64,000 bases of DNA from Leisingera aquimarina DSM 24565 (lineage in GTDB: Bacteria; Pseudomonadota; Alphaproteobacteria; Rhodobacterales; Rhodobacteraceae), in NCBI RefSeq assembly GCF_000473165.1, contig NZ_KI421504.1, positions 1,561,337-1,625,336 on the forward strand, in the 5' to 3' direction. The position numbers and the translations under genes are program-made. Numbering within the stretch: the stretch's first letter is position 1; each line of letters starts with the position of its first letter. Under the pieces are notes generated by a model. The model was not told where the DNA came from. It was given only the letters and a program-made list of their open reading frames with translations, and searched no databases. Below, one piece after another: positions 45,587 through 55,102 of the stretch.

Positions 45587-47062
45587 CTACAGCGGCGAAC
45601 CTTCGCGCATCTGGTCCTGCTCGTCGGGTGTTGGCGTGTGGTTGAACACATAAGCCGTGCGACAGGCTTCTTCGCCGCCCAATTCGGCAATCCGGCGGCG
45701 CTGGTCGGCAAAGGCGCGGGCATTTACTTCTTCCGGATCGCAGATCGCCCGGAGCCGCCGGTCTCCTTCGGCCAGGGCTGCCGTGACCTCCGGATCGTTC
45801 CTTCCGTCCATTGTCCGGTCCGTTTGTTCCTGCGGGTCGGCCTCCAGATCGAAAAGCTGCGGCTGCATTCCGGCGTAATGGACATACTTCCACCGGCCCC
45901 AGCGCACCATAAAGGCACCGGTTTTCGATCCGCCGTCATGATACTCGCTGAAACCGCTGCGGGTCTCGTCATAAGGCGCACTGGCAATCCTGCGCAGCGA
46001 TTCGCCCGGCAGCCCTTCGCTGACAGCATCTTCTGCCAGGCCGCAGACTTCCCGCGCGGTGGCGGCGATGTCGGTCAAACTGGTGCAAGTCGCCAGGCGC
46101 CCGCCTGCCGGAATGCCCGGACCCGCGGCAATCATCGGCACCCCGGCGCTGGCCTCATACATCACCTGTTTGGTCCAGAACCCCTGATCGCCCATCATAT
46201 CGCCGTGATCCGACACATAAAGGATCACGGTATTCTCCAGTTGGCCGCTTGCCTCCAGCGCTTGGATCACCCGGCCCGTACAATGATCCATGAACGACGT
46301 CAGCCCGTAATAGGCCGCCTTGGCCTCGCGCATTTTCTGCTCATCGAAATAGTCGCCGTAATTGAAGAACGCGGCAATATTGCGAAGCTCCTCATGGTCC
46401 GGAAGTCCCGCGCCATAGCCCACTGGCAGATCCATCTCTGCCGGATCATACATGCTGTACCACTTTTCGGGACAGGTCAGCGGATAATGCGGGCTGACCA
46501 GCGACACAAAGGCGGCCCAGGGCTGATCCTGCCGTTTCGGATCCGCCAGCCAGGCCTCTGCTGCGCCCGTGATCGTCAGGTCGTAATCAGTATAGGTGCT
46601 GGATCCCGCGCCCACATCGCCTGCCAGCTCTGCCGCCGCGTCGTAGTCCGGCGGGTTCTCCCGCAACAGGCCGACCGCCCAGCCGACGCCGCCGACCACA
46701 TGCATCGGCAGGATCTCCTCGGAAAACCCGTTGTCATCCTCGCCCGACCTAAAATGCAGCTTGCCGATTGAAACCACCTCGCGGCCTGCCTCCCGCAGCT
46801 GATGCATCCAGCTTTGCGGCTCTCCGGCATAGGGCGTCGCGCTGTCCCAATGCCCACTCTTATGCACCCAGTCGCCGGTGGCCAGCGCCGCCCGCGCCGG
46901 CACGCACATGGGTGAGGGCGTATAGGCCGAGGTGAACATCGTGCCGCGTGCGGCCAGCGCATCCAGGTTCGGGGTTTTCACAATCAGATGACCGGCGCAG
47001 CCCATCGCATCTTTGCGGTGCTCGTCGGAGATGATGACAAGGAAATTCAGTTGCTGGCTCAT
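45587..47062 (-). CDS. Sulfatase (alkaline-phosphatase superfamily, arylsulfatase type)
   Basis: The 491-residue enzyme has the formylglycine site PMCVPARAALATG at 52-64 (Cys53 to be oxidised) and the N-terminal metal Asp of 'VIISDEHRKD'. 'YVSDHGDMMGDQGFW' and other sulfatase motifs follow. The fourth site residue is Ala (C-V-P-A-R) where Ser is most common. No signal peptide is present, so it is probably cytoplasmic. Activation needs a formylglycine-generating enzyme, which is not in the window. Choline-O-sulfate or another sulfate ester are possible substrates. Confidence 0.9.
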   Translation of the reverse strand: MSQQLNFLVIISDEHRKDAMGCAGHLIVKTPNLDALAARGTMFTSAYTPSPMCVPARAALATGDWVHKSGHWDSATPYAGEPQSWMHQLREAGREVVSIGKLHFRSGEDDNGFSEEILPMHVVGGVGWAVGLLRENPPDYDAAAELAGDVGAGSSTYTDYDLTITGAAEAWLADPKRQDQPWAAFVSLVSPHYPLTCPEKWYSMYDPAEMDLPVGYGAGLPDHEELRNIAAFFNYGDYFDEQKMREAKAAYYGLTSFMDHCTGRVIQALEASGQLENTVILYVSDHGDMMGDQGFWTKQVMYEASAGVPMIAAGPGIPAGGRLATCTSLTDIAATAREVCGLAEDAVSEGLPGESLRRIASAPYDETRSGFSEYHDGGSKTGAFMVRWGRWKYVHYAGMQPQLFDLEADPQEQTDRTMDGRNDPEVTAALAEGDRRLRAICDPEEVNARAFADQRRRIAELGGEEACRTAYVFNHTPTPDEQDQMREGSPL

Positions 47063-47224
47063 ATTGTCCCCGCTCTTGACTGCAGGTCCAGACTGCAAGC
47101 GAAACACGGCCGCTGAATGCCGTTTTGCGTCATCCTGAAGGCGGAATACACTTATTAGCCATGGCTCTTCTATTGGTTCCAGGGTTGCGTGTTGTGAAAC
47201 AGGCTGCTAGTCATCTGGAATATT

Positions 47225-47239
47225 TGTTATGATATAACA
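47225..47239. promoter_or_regulatory. Zur-type zinc-regulator box
   Basis: tgttatgatataaca is a perfect palindrome (tgttat-gat-ataaca) and fits the alphaproteobacterial Zur core TGTTATAnTATAACA except for the centre. It sits 14 bp before the start codon of the CobW-type gene. Repression when zinc is plentiful is inferred. Confidence 0.75.
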
Positions 47240-47253
47240 TATGGAGATTCTGC

Positions 47254-48456
47254 ATGACCGACAACAGGCTGCCGGTTACGGTCCTGTCCGGCTTTCTTGG
47301 GGCGGGCAAGACCACGCTCCTGAACCACGTCCTGAATAATCGCGCGGGCCGCAAGGTGGCGGTGATCGTCAATGACATGAGCGAAGTGAACATCGACGCA
47401 GACCTGGTGCGCGGCGGGTCCGAATTGTCGCGGCAGGACGAAAAACTGGTGGAGATGACCAACGGCTGCATCTGCTGCACCCTGCGCGATGACCTGCTGC
47501 AGGAAGTGCGCCGCCTCGCGGGGGAGGGGCGCTTTGACTATCTGTTGATCGAAAGCACCGGAATTGCCGAACCCTTGCCGGTGGCCGCAACTTTCGATTT
47601 CCGGGATGCCGATGGCGCCAGCCTGTCGGACGTAGCCCGGCTGGACACGATGGTGACGGTGGTCGATGCGGTGAACCTGCTGCAGGACTTCAGCAGCCAC
47701 GATTTCCTCAGCGACCGCGGCGAAAGCCTGGGTGAGGAAGATGACCGCACATTGGTCAACCTGCTGACCGACCAGATCGAGTTCGCCAATGTCATTATCC
47801 TGAACAAAGTGTCGGATGCAGGGCCGGATCAGACCGCCGCAGCCATGGCCGTCATCAAGGCGCTGAACCCGGATGCCGCAGTGATCCACGCGGATCATTC
47901 CAAGGTGGACGGCGGCAGGATCTTTGACACCGGCCGGTTCGATTTCGACCGTGCGCATGAGCACCCCCTCTGGGCCAAGGAACTCTACGGTTTTGAACAC
48001 CACGTGCCGGAGACCGAGGAATACGGCATTTCCTCCTTTGTGTACCGGGCCCGGCGGCCCTTTGATCCCGCCCGGATTCACGCAGTGCTGAACGGTGATC
48101 TTCCTGGCGTGATCCGGGCCAAGGGGCATTTCTGGCTGGCGACCCGCCCTGAATGGGCCGCCGAGTTCTCGCTGGCCGGGGCAATTTCCTCGATCCGCCC
48201 GCTGGGCCTGTGGTGGGCTGCAGTGCCAACAGAACGCTGGCCCGCCCACCCTGAGGCCCGGCGCGAGTTCCTGCAAAACTGGGATGAAACCTGGGGCGAC
48301 CGCCGCCAGGAACTGGTGTTTATCGGCGCGGGACTGGATAAGGACGCGATCTCCGCCCGCCTCGACGCCTGTCTGATGCAGGAAGCGCCTGGCGGCTTTG
48401 ACCCTGCCTGGGACGCGCTGGACGATCCCTTCCCGGGCTGGCGCCGCAATGGCTGA
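47254..48456 (+). CDS. COG0523/CobW-family GTPase, probable zinc metallochaperone
   Basis: The 400-residue G3E GTPase has Walker [10 protein letters not shown] (13-21) and the metal site GCICC (71-75). It also has a Walker B region '[14 protein letters not shown]' and '[10 protein letters not shown]'. A CobW C-terminal domain starts near residue 250, with '[22 protein letters not shown]'. The preceding Zur box and the absence of cobalamin genes point to a zinc-allocating role (ZigA/YeiR type) under zinc limitation. GGAG precedes the ATG. Confidence 0.93.
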   Translation: MTDNRLPVTVLSGFLGAGKTTLLNHVLNNRAGRKVAVIVNDMSEVNIDADLVRGGSELSRQDEKLVEMTNGCICCTLRDDLLQEVRRLAGEGRFDYLLIESTGIAEPLPVAATFDFRDADGASLSDVARLDTMVTVVDAVNLLQDFSSHDFLSDRGESLGEEDDRTLVNLLTDQIEFANVIILNKVSDAGPDQTAAAMAVIKALNPDAAVIHADHSKVDGGRIFDTGRFDFDRAHEHPLWAKELYGFEHHVPETEEYGISSFVYRARRPFDPARIHAVLNGDLPGVIRAKGHFWLATRPEWAAEFSLAGAISSIRPLGLWWAAVPTERWPAHPEARREFLQNWDETWGDRRQELVFIGAGLDKDAISARLDACLMQEAPGGFDPAWDALDDPFPGWRRNG

Positions 48457-48718
48457 CCGCAGGGCTCGTCGGAATCTGAATTCCCGCCTGAAACGCCGGC
48501 GCAGGGCAGGGAACCCGATGCAGGCCTATGACGCGCTGCCGCCCGGGCTGCGGCACTGGCTGGCCTCCGCCTGCCTGCCTTGGAGCCCGGCATCGGCCCT
48601 CAGGGTCTGGATAAAGGCTGGCGGCAGCCAAAACCCCGTAGCCGCAGCAGCACGGCTTGATGCCGCCGAAACCGCTATGCTGCAGCGGGATGCCAGAGTC
48701 TGGGAGTTCCGGACATAG
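48449..48718 (+). CDS. DUF6525-like small basic protein
   Basis: The 89-residue protein starts [21 protein letters not shown] and continues with a short conserved region ([24 protein letters not shown]). Its ATG overlaps the stop of the CobW gene (ATGGCTGA), so the two are translationally coupled and share the zinc-type control. A DNA- or RNA-binding role is possible from the charge; nothing is proven. Confidence 0.8.
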   Translation: MADRRARRNLNSRLKRRRRAGNPMQAYDALPPGLRHWLASACLPWSPASALRVWIKAGGSQNPVAAAARLDAAETAMLQRDARVWEFRT

Positions 48719-48804
48719 CTTCAGGCCCCGCTTGCAGCAGCCCGCTGCACCTTGAACGGGGCCTGGACTTGAGCCTTGACTGGGGCATTGACGGGGACTG
48801 AGTG

Positions 48805-49185
48805 TCAGGCGGATTTCTTTTCTGCCAGCGCCGCCGCATCGAAATCGGCCCGTGCGGCATCAATCACCGGCAAATGCTCCAGCGCCCAGAGCCCCAGCGC
48901 ACGCAATGGCTCGCGGAACGACTCTCCCAGCGGCGTCAGCGCGTATTCCACCTTGGGCGGGATCGTCGGGTAATAGGTGCGGCTGACCAGCCCGTCGCGT
49001 TCCAGGCTGCGCAGGGTCAGGCTCAGCATCCGTTGGGAAATCCCCAAATTCCGCTTCAGCTCGTTGAACCGCAGCACCCCGTATTGCGCCAGTGAAATCA
49101 CCACCAGCACACTCCAACGGTCCCCGACCCGTGACAACACTTCGTTTATGCGGCTGCAGTCCGGGCATTTGGCGGCGTCTGCCAT
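48805..49185 (-). CDS. HxlR-family transcriptional regulator
   Basis: The 126-residue regulator (from ATG 49185) has the HxlR pattern 'CPDCSRINEVLSRVGDRWSVLVVISLAQYGVLRFNELKRNLGISQRMLSLTLRSLERDGLVSR'. The N-terminal CPDC could sense aldehyde or redox state, as in HxlR/HypR/YodB members. It diverges from a nitroreductase-like gene, a common pairing for quinone/aldehyde stress. Confidence 0.92.
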   Translation of the reverse strand: MADAAKCPDCSRINEVLSRVGDRWSVLVVISLAQYGVLRFNELKRNLGISQRMLSLTLRSLERDGLVSRTYYPTIPPKVEYALTPLGESFREPLRALGLWALEHLPVIDAARADFDAAALAEKKSA

Positions 49186-49309
49186 GGCGGTTCCTTCCGT
49201 GTTACCTGGGCTCAAACCTGTGCCTTCTTGTGCCCCATCCAGTGCCTCTTATATAGCCAGTCACAAATCTATACCACCCCTGGCAACCTGCCGAGAAAGG
49301 ACCCGCGAC

Positions 49310-49951
49310 ATGAGCAAGAGCACCCTGATCGAGAAACTGAACTGGCGCTACGCAACCAAGAAGATGGACCCGGCAAAACCGGTGCCGCAGGAGAAAGTCG
49401 AGCAGATTATCGAGGCGATCCGGATGGCGCCGACCTCCTCCGGCACCCAGCCGTTCGAGGTGTTTGTCATCACCAACCCGGAGATCCGCGCGCAGATCCG
49501 CCCGCACGCCTGGGATCAGGCCCAGATCACCGACGGCTCGCATCTTTTGGTCTTTGCCGCCTGGGACAACTACTCGGAAGACCGCATTGATGCCGTCACC
49601 CGCCAGATGACCGAAGAACGCGGCGAGATCCCGATGCTGAACCAGTACTATGATAACCTCAAGGCGACCTACCTGCCGCGCGAGGAGCGCACCAATCACG
49701 ACCACGCCGCCCGTCAGGCCTATATCGCGCTGGGCTTTGCCCTGGCCGCTGCGGCGGAGCTGGAGGTCGACAGCACCCCGATGGAAGGTTTCACACCGGA
49801 AAAGGTCGACGAAATCCTGAACCTCAAGGAGCGCGGCCTGCGCTCGGTCCTGCTCTTGCCGCTCGGCACCAGGGAAGAACAGGGCGACTGGCTCTTGCCG
49901 ATGAAAAAGGTCCGCAAATCCCGCGACACTATCGTGACCGAGATCGCCTGA
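49310..49951 (+). CDS. Nitroreductase-family FMN oxidoreductase
   Basis: The 213-residue protein resembles NfsB/YdgI: 'LNWRYATKKMDPAKPVPQEKVEQIIEAIRMAPTSSGTQPFEVFVI' with the FMN-phosphate Arg/Ser contacts and 'GFALAAAAELEVDSTPMEGF'. It also has the C-terminal 'LLPLGTREEQGDW'. It reduces quinones or nitro compounds with NAD(P)H. The ATG at 49310 lies just after a weak GAGAAAGGA site. It is divergent from the HxlR regulator. Confidence 0.92.
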   Translation: MSKSTLIEKLNWRYATKKMDPAKPVPQEKVEQIIEAIRMAPTSSGTQPFEVFVITNPEIRAQIRPHAWDQAQITDGSHLLVFAAWDNYSEDRIDAVTRQMTEERGEIPMLNQYYDNLKATYLPREERTNHDHAARQAYIALGFALAAAAELEVDSTPMEGFTPEKVDEILNLKERGLRSVLLLPLGTREEQGDWLLPMKKVRKSRDTIVTEIA

Positions 49952-50024
49952 GGCCTGAACGGTGATAACACGGTGGTAGCCTGAAACTCCCGGCATGCCG
50001 TCTTTACTCTAATCCTGACACTGT

Positions 50025-50058
50025 CAGCCAGCTGTTCTGTTGTATGGACAGCTGGCTG
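50025..50058. terminator. Inverted repeat after the nitroreductase gene
   Basis: Arms cagccagctgt (50025-50035) and acagctggctg (50048-50058) form an 11-bp perfect stem with a 12-nt loop. It could terminate the nitroreductase mRNA or control the next gene, whose possible start lies 48 bp on. No T-run follows. Confidence 0.5.
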
Positions 50059-50105
50059 TCGGCCTCCATATAAATGACTATGGGCATCACAGAAACACAA
50101 GCACC

Positions 50106-51323
50106 GTGAGCTTGCGCACCCCTCAATCCGCACCAATCCTGATTGACGGGAACGGGAACGGGAACGGCGTTGCTTGGAAGCGCGTGCTGCTTGGGTCTCC
50201 TGACAGCGGTGATTTGCGGGAGAGTTTCCTTCAGCAATTGGTGCATGATCATCCTGAAATCATGCCAATGGCAGAAATCGAACCAGCTTTCACGCCTTTG
50301 ATCCCCATTTGCATGGAGCTCCCGACAACCGCCGGTATTCTGGATAATCTTTGGATGACGCCTGCCGGAGGAATAATCATCGGAGAGTGCAAGCTGGCCC
50401 GTAACCCGCAAGCCCGCCGCGAGGTGGTGGCTCAGGCATTGGATTATGCGGCGGCACTTCATGGCCTGCATTACAGTGAGTTCGAAGCCGCAGTATTGCG
50501 TGGCCAGTCCATGGCGGGTGAAACCCTTTGGGAGGCAGTCGCAGAACAGGCCTTCCTGGACGAAGCTCAATTCATTGATGCCGTTGAACGCAGGCTTCGC
50601 TCTGGAAGGTTCATGGTTATGATCATTACTGACGGCATTCGCGAAGGTGTTGAGGAACTGACCGAGTTTTTGCAAATGCATGCCGGTCTTCACACCGGGC
50701 TTGCCTTGTTGGACCTGACCATTTGGAAAGACGGTCCGAACCGGATTCTGGTGGTGCCCAGGGTGCCGATGAAAACAGTGCTTGTGGAGCGGGGTGTTGT
50801 ACGGATCGCGGAAGACGCCAGCATCAGGATCGAAGCTCCTTCAAAATTGCCCGATACGTCTTCGCAAGGCGCACCAGCTCAACCCTATACAATATCTGAG
50901 GTGGAGTTTTTTGAGCAACTTGATCAATCCGTTCCCGGAGGTGACGTATGCCTTAAGGAGTTCCTGCATCTGACAGTGAAGGCGGGCATTGAAGCCGAAT
51001 TCAGAAAGACCCTTGTGCTTCGATTTTCTACAGCGTCCGAAGGAACTGTTTCTGCAGGGTACATTGAAAGCAACGGAAAGGTTATCGCGGGCGATGGCTG
51101 GTGGTATGCGAAGAAGGCAGGGCAGGTTGCAGCAGGACAAAGGTACATGGAGTCGCTGCGCGATTTGATTGGCGGGGAACTGAGGCAATATGAAAGTTCA
51201 AAAGCCCCGTTTCTGTTGGGGCCTGACGGTACCGGCGCAAGGCTAGGGGATTTTGCTGACAAAGCCCGGGGATGGGCTGAGATCACAAACGCGTTCGTGC
51301 ACGCGCTATCCGATGATGTTTAG
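50106..51323 (+). CDS. Possible PD-(D/E)XK nuclease-like protein
   Basis: From GTG 50106 the protein is 405 aa (a TTG at 50040 is also in frame). It shows 'ILDNLWMTPAGGIIIGECKLARNPQARREVVAQALDYAAAL'. This gives Asp80, then Glu94-Cys-Lys96 and Gln110, the D...ExK...Q layout of PD-(D/E)XK nucleases. The C-terminal 200 residues are unassigned. No partner methyltransferase or helicase gene is adjacent. It might be a defence or repair nuclease; both are inference. Confidence 0.65.
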   Translation: MSLRTPQSAPILIDGNGNGNGVAWKRVLLGSPDSGDLRESFLQQLVHDHPEIMPMAEIEPAFTPLIPICMELPTTAGILDNLWMTPAGGIIIGECKLARNPQARREVVAQALDYAAALHGLHYSEFEAAVLRGQSMAGETLWEAVAEQAFLDEAQFIDAVERRLRSGRFMVMIITDGIREGVEELTEFLQMHAGLHTGLALLDLTIWKDGPNRILVVPRVPMKTVLVERGVVRIAEDASIRIEAPSKLPDTSSQGAPAQPYTISEVEFFEQLDQSVPGGDVCLKEFLHLTVKAGIEAEFRKTLVLRFSTASEGTVSAGYIESNGKVIAGDGWWYAKKAGQVAAGQRYMESLRDLIGGELRQYESSKAPFLLGPDGTGARLGDFADKARGWAEITNAFVHALSDDV

Positions 51324-51438
51324 ACAGGCTCCAGCCTGCTTGCCCCGCCGCTGTTCCCCCTTGCACGCAACCGGGAATCCGCCTATACGCGCGCTGTCGG
51401 TACAAGGGCGGTCAATGTCCGGATGACACATCTGAGCA

Positions 51439-51470
51439 GGGCTGAGGCACACCTCGGCCCTTTGTGTTTG
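51439..51470 (+). terminator. Hairpin upstream of rpsA
   Basis: A 9-bp stem with one G-T pair (gggctgagg... ctcggccc type) and a 4-nt loop is followed by tttgtgtttg. It may terminate the upstream nuclease-like gene or form part of the rpsA leader. Confidence 0.5.
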
Positions 51471-51573
51471 TTTGATCAGATGTGATCCGGGCTACGTCCT
51501 TTACGGCTAACCAAGACCGGCGGAGACAACCGCATGGCCAGAAAAACCGTATGAAAAGGAAATCTGAGACCTC

Positions 51574-53256
51574 ATGGCTCAAAACGTATCAATGGAGGAT
51601 TTCGAAGCCCTCCTGAACGAAAGCTTCGAAATGGACACTCCGGACGAGGGTTCGGTTGTCAAAGGCAAAGTACTGGCAATCGAAGCCGGTCAGGCCATCA
51701 TCGACGTCGGCTACAAAATGGAAGGCCGCGTTGATCTGAAAGAATTCGCAAATCCCGGCGAAGCTGCTGATATTGCTGTCGGCGACGAAGTGGAAGTCTT
51801 CCTGCGCTCGGCTGAAAACGCCCGCGGCGAAGCCGTCATCTCGCGTGAGATGGCCCGCCGTGAAGAAGCCTGGGACCGCCTGGAAAAAGCCTACGCAGAC
51901 GATCAGCGCGTCGAAGGCGCGATCTTCGGCCGCGTCAAGGGCGGCTTCACTGTCGACCTGGGCGGCGCAGTTGCGTTCCTGCCCGGTTCGCAGGTTGACG
52001 TGCGCCCTGTGCGCGACGCCGGCCCGCTGATGGGTCTGAAACAGCCGTTCCAGATCCTGAAAATGGACCGCCGCCGCGGCAACATCGTTGTTTCGCGCCG
52101 TGCAATCCTCGAAGAATCGCGTGCCGAGCAGCGTGCCGAAGTCATCGGCAACCTGACCGAAGGCCAAGCGGTCGACGGTGTGGTCAAGAACATCACCGAA
52201 TACGGTGCGTTTGTTGACCTGGGCGGCGTTGACGGCCTGCTGCACGTCACCGACATGGCATGGCGCCGTGTGAACCACCCCTCCGAGATCCTGTCGATCG
52301 GCGAAACCGTCAAGGTTCAGGTCATCAAGATCAACAAAGAGACCCACCGTATCTCCCTCGGCATGAAGCAGCTGCAGGAAGACCCGTGGGATCTGGTTGG
52401 TGCCAAGTACCCGCTGTCCTCGGTGCACAAGGGCCGCGTCACCAACATCACCGATTATGGTGCATTTGTTGAGCTGGAGCCCGGCGTCGAAGGTCTGGTT
52501 CACGTCTCCGAGATGTCCTGGACGAAGAAAAACGTCCACCCCGGCAAGATCGTCTCCACTTCCCAGGAAGTCGACGTCATGGTTCTGGAAATCGACGGTG
52601 CCAAGCGCCGCGTGTCCCTGGGCCTCAAACAGACCATGCGCAACCCGTGGGAAGTCTTCTCCGAAGCCAACCCGGAAGGCACCGAGGTCGAAGGCGAAGT
52701 CAAGAACATCACCGAATTCGGTCTGTTCATCGGCCTCGACGGCGACATCGACGGCATGGTTCACCTGTCCGACCTGTCCTGGGACGAGCGCGGCGAAGAC
52801 GCGATCCAGAACTACCGCAAAGGCGACATGGTTTCGGCCGTTGTTTCCGAAGTGGACGTCGACAAAGAGCGTATCTCGCTGTCGATCAAAGCTCTGGGCG
52901 GCGACAAGTTCGCTGAAGCGGTTGGCGGCGTGAAGCGCGGCTCGATCGTGACCGTGAATGTGACCGCAATCGAAGACGGCGGCATCGAAGTGGAATATGA
53001 AGGCATGAAGTCCTTCATCCGCCGCTCCGACCTGTCCCGCGACCGTGCTGACCAGCGCCCTGAGCGTTTCTCGGTTGGCGACAAGGTCGACGTGCGCGTC
53101 ACCAACGTCGACTCCAAGACACGCCGCTTGGGCCTATCCATCAAGGCGCGCGAGATCGCGGAAGAAAAAGAAGCAGTGGAACAGTATGGCTCCTCGGATT
53201 CCGGCGCATCGCTGGGCGACATCCTGGGCGCCGCACTGAAGTCGGGCGACGAATAA
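51574..53256 (+). CDS. rpsA: 30S ribosomal protein S1
   Basis: The 560-residue protein has six S1 RNA-binding repeats, such as 'GSVVKGKVLAIEAGQAIIDVGYKMEG', 'VDGVVKNITEYGAFVDLGGVDGLLHVTDM' and 'VHKGRVTNITDYGAFVELEPGVEGLVHVSEM'. It binds mRNA on the small subunit and is essential for initiation at many messages. Codon use is very biased, as expected for a highly expressed gene. GGAAA lies 11 bp before the ATG. Confidence 0.98.
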   Translation: MAQNVSMEDFEALLNESFEMDTPDEGSVVKGKVLAIEAGQAIIDVGYKMEGRVDLKEFANPGEAADIAVGDEVEVFLRSAENARGEAVISREMARREEAWDRLEKAYADDQRVEGAIFGRVKGGFTVDLGGAVAFLPGSQVDVRPVRDAGPLMGLKQPFQILKMDRRRGNIVVSRRAILEESRAEQRAEVIGNLTEGQAVDGVVKNITEYGAFVDLGGVDGLLHVTDMAWRRVNHPSEILSIGETVKVQVIKINKETHRISLGMKQLQEDPWDLVGAKYPLSSVHKGRVTNITDYGAFVELEPGVEGLVHVSEMSWTKKNVHPGKIVSTSQEVDVMVLEIDGAKRRVSLGLKQTMRNPWEVFSEANPEGTEVEGEVKNITEFGLFIGLDGDIDGMVHLSDLSWDERGEDAIQNYRKGDMVSAVVSEVDVDKERISLSIKALGGDKFAEAVGGVKRGSIVTVNVTAIEDGGIEVEYEGMKSFIRRSDLSRDRADQRPERFSVGDKVDVRVTNVDSKTRRLGLSIKAREIAEEKEAVEQYGSSDSGASLGDILGAALKSGDE

Positions 53257-53285
53257 TCGCCCCGGCCTCACGGCTGCTGAAAACG

Positions 53286-53317
53286 AAAGCCCCGCAGGTT
53301 TCTGCGGGGCTTTTCGA
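53286..53317 (+). terminator. Rho-independent terminator after rpsA
   Basis: A perfect 12-bp stem, aaagccccgcag/ctgcggggcttt, has loop gttt and is followed by ttttc. It lies 30 bp past the rpsA stop. Confidence 0.9.
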
Positions 53318-53625
53318 TTGGGGCAGGGGCAGGTTTCAACACAGAGCGGACGTTTTCCCCTCATACTCATTCTTGCATTTGCTCACTTAATATACCGCAC
53401 AAGACAGCCTTCCATTCGCGGCAGCAGAATCGCGTTATGTTCATCGGTTCACACCATCAAACCATTGGAGAACAGTGGCCGTTTATCCCGGCGGCAATCC
53501 GTGCATTCCCTTGGGCAGTATAAGTTCGAGAGCAGTCTTTTCGCATGCCCAGCGTTTGCGCCAGAGACCGTCGGAAATTTTATGCTACGCAGCGTTTGAC
53601 GTGCTCCCCGTAGAGACCGCGGTTA
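53318..53625. other. Intergenic, nothing recognised
   Basis: These 308 bp lie between the rpsA terminator and the IS3 relic, with AT content rising (ctcatactcattcttgcatt). No gene, tRNA or repeat was found. Confidence 0.5.
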
Positions 53626-54322
53626 TTAGTTCGCTCTGTTCAGGGTTTGGTCCTCTTTTGACCGTTGGTGATACTCCCACGGGGTGAGCCCGTCGAGGCT
53701 CGTGTGGGGGCGGTGGTGATTGTAGTCGTGGCGCCAGGCCGCGATCAGCTCCCGTGCGTGGCGCAGGTTGGCGAACAGGTGCTCATTCAGGCACTCGTCC
53801 CGCAGGCGGCCATTGAAGCTTTCCACGAAGCCGTTCTGCCTAGGTTTACCGGGTGCGATGTAGTGCCACTCTCTGACCCGACAGCGATGTATCCACGACA
53901 GTGGCCAGGCATTCCCGGCTGAAGTCGTCTATGACGCATAGCACCCGGAATCGGCGGCCATCGGACAGGCTGTCCGAGACGAAGTCCAGCGACCATCTCT
54001 GGTTCGGCCCTTGCGGGATCGCCATGGGCGCACGCGTCCCAATGGCGCGTTTTCGCCCGCCGCGCTTGCGCACGCTCAGCCCCTCTTCGCGGTAGATCCG
54101 GTAGAGCTTCTTCCAGTTCACCTTCCAGCCCTCGCGGCCGAACAGCAGGTGCAGCCGACGATAGCCGAAGCGCCGCCGTTCGCTGGACAGCTCCTTCAGC
54201 CTCTCTCGCAACTCGGCGTCCGCAGGCCTGGTTGATCCACGCCGATAGACGCGCGGATCGATCCCGGCCAGGGCACAGGCCCGCCGCTGGTTGTAGTTCT
54301 TCTCTGTCATAGCCCAGTCCAC
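53626..54322 (-). pseudogene. IS3-family transposase OrfB with internal deletion
   Basis: The minus strand gives the OrfB start (MTEKNYNQRRACALAGIDP, then RWSLDFVSD with the first catalytic Asp). After 'VVDTSLSG' the frame switches to '[22 protein letters not shown]' and continues to '[18 protein letters not shown]'. About 40 family residues containing the second catalytic Asp (usually in SDNG) are absent at the junction. The product cannot transpose. Confidence 0.88.
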
Positions 54323-54345
54323 AGCTCGCCGCCTCGCACCGGGCT

Positions 54346-54480
54346 TCAGAAGTTTTTTCCCAGCATCTCTTTCAGCGTTGCCACATCAAGCATGTGCTCG
54401 GCCAACATCTTCTTGAGCTTGGCGTTCTCTGCCTCCAGGGCCTTCAGCCTCTTGGCCTCGGACACTTCCATGCCCCCAAG
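54346..54480 (-). pseudogene. IS3-family OrfA remnant
   Basis: The 44 residues LGGMEVSEAKRLKALEAENAKLKKMLAEHMLDVATLKEMLGKNF are the leucine-zipper end of an IS3 OrfA. The N-terminal HTH is missing, cut at the junction with the IS91 fragment. It belongs to the OrfB relic just downstream. Confidence 0.85.
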
Positions 54481-54484
54481 CATT

Positions 54485-54670
54485 ACGAAGATCCGCGCGA
54501 TGCTTGAGGTGGAACAGCCAAAGCAAGACGCTGCGACGGACACCGTGGTCATCCCGCCCGCCCTGCGTGAACCCTGTCCCTGCTGTGACGGACCCATGCG
54601 CATCATCGAGATCTTCCGGCGTGGTCGGAAACTGATGTCCCGCGTGCCGCCAAGGGAGCAGGCCGCATGA
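54485..54670 (+). pseudogene. IS91-type transposase C-terminal remnant
   Basis: The plus-strand frame ends with CPCCDGPMRIIEIFRRGRKLM, the CPCCGG-type finger found at the C-terminus of IS91 transposases. Only about 60 residues remain before the stop at 54670. The catalytic Tyr/HUH parts are absent, and an IS3 relic abuts on the left. Confidence 0.7.
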
Positions 54671-55102
54671 CCCAAAGCCCTTTCACCATATTGATAATCC
54701 CCTGGCTGCCCCCGCAGACCCGGTCAGCACGTTTTGTATCCGAGGCCTCAGACTGCAACATGAAAGGAGCAGAGCAACCTCGATCACCGGAAAATCCGCG
54801 GGTCATGCGCATCCCCAGGATTGCACCACAGGCCTGCAACCCTTCCGGCGGCGCGCCAGTTGCGACCCGCCCCAACGGTCAGCGGGCTTTACCTATAGGC
54901 TGATCCCAGCTCCCCGCGGCTTTCACCTTGGGAGGATTTCCAACGCGGCCCGTCGAAACCGCCGTTCGCTGCGATCGCAAAATCCCGGATCAAACGAACT
55001 CACCCAGTGCGGGACGGAGCTGTCGAACGCCCGAGATAGCCGGAGGACTATCCGTCCGAAAAACATCTGCCTGATCAAAAGGCTTGGGTTCGCGACCTCG
55101 AC
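54671..55102. other. No gene supported, 430 bp
   Basis: This is possibly the end of the IS91 element plus unique sequence before the GST gene. No domain-bearing frame, terminator or repeat was recognised. Confidence 0.5.

Noticed and set aside
45587..47062. Choline-sulfatase (betC) assignment
   Set aside because: The site CVPAR and the fold fit a sulfatase, but no choline genes are nearby and the exact substrate cannot be read, so no symbol was given.
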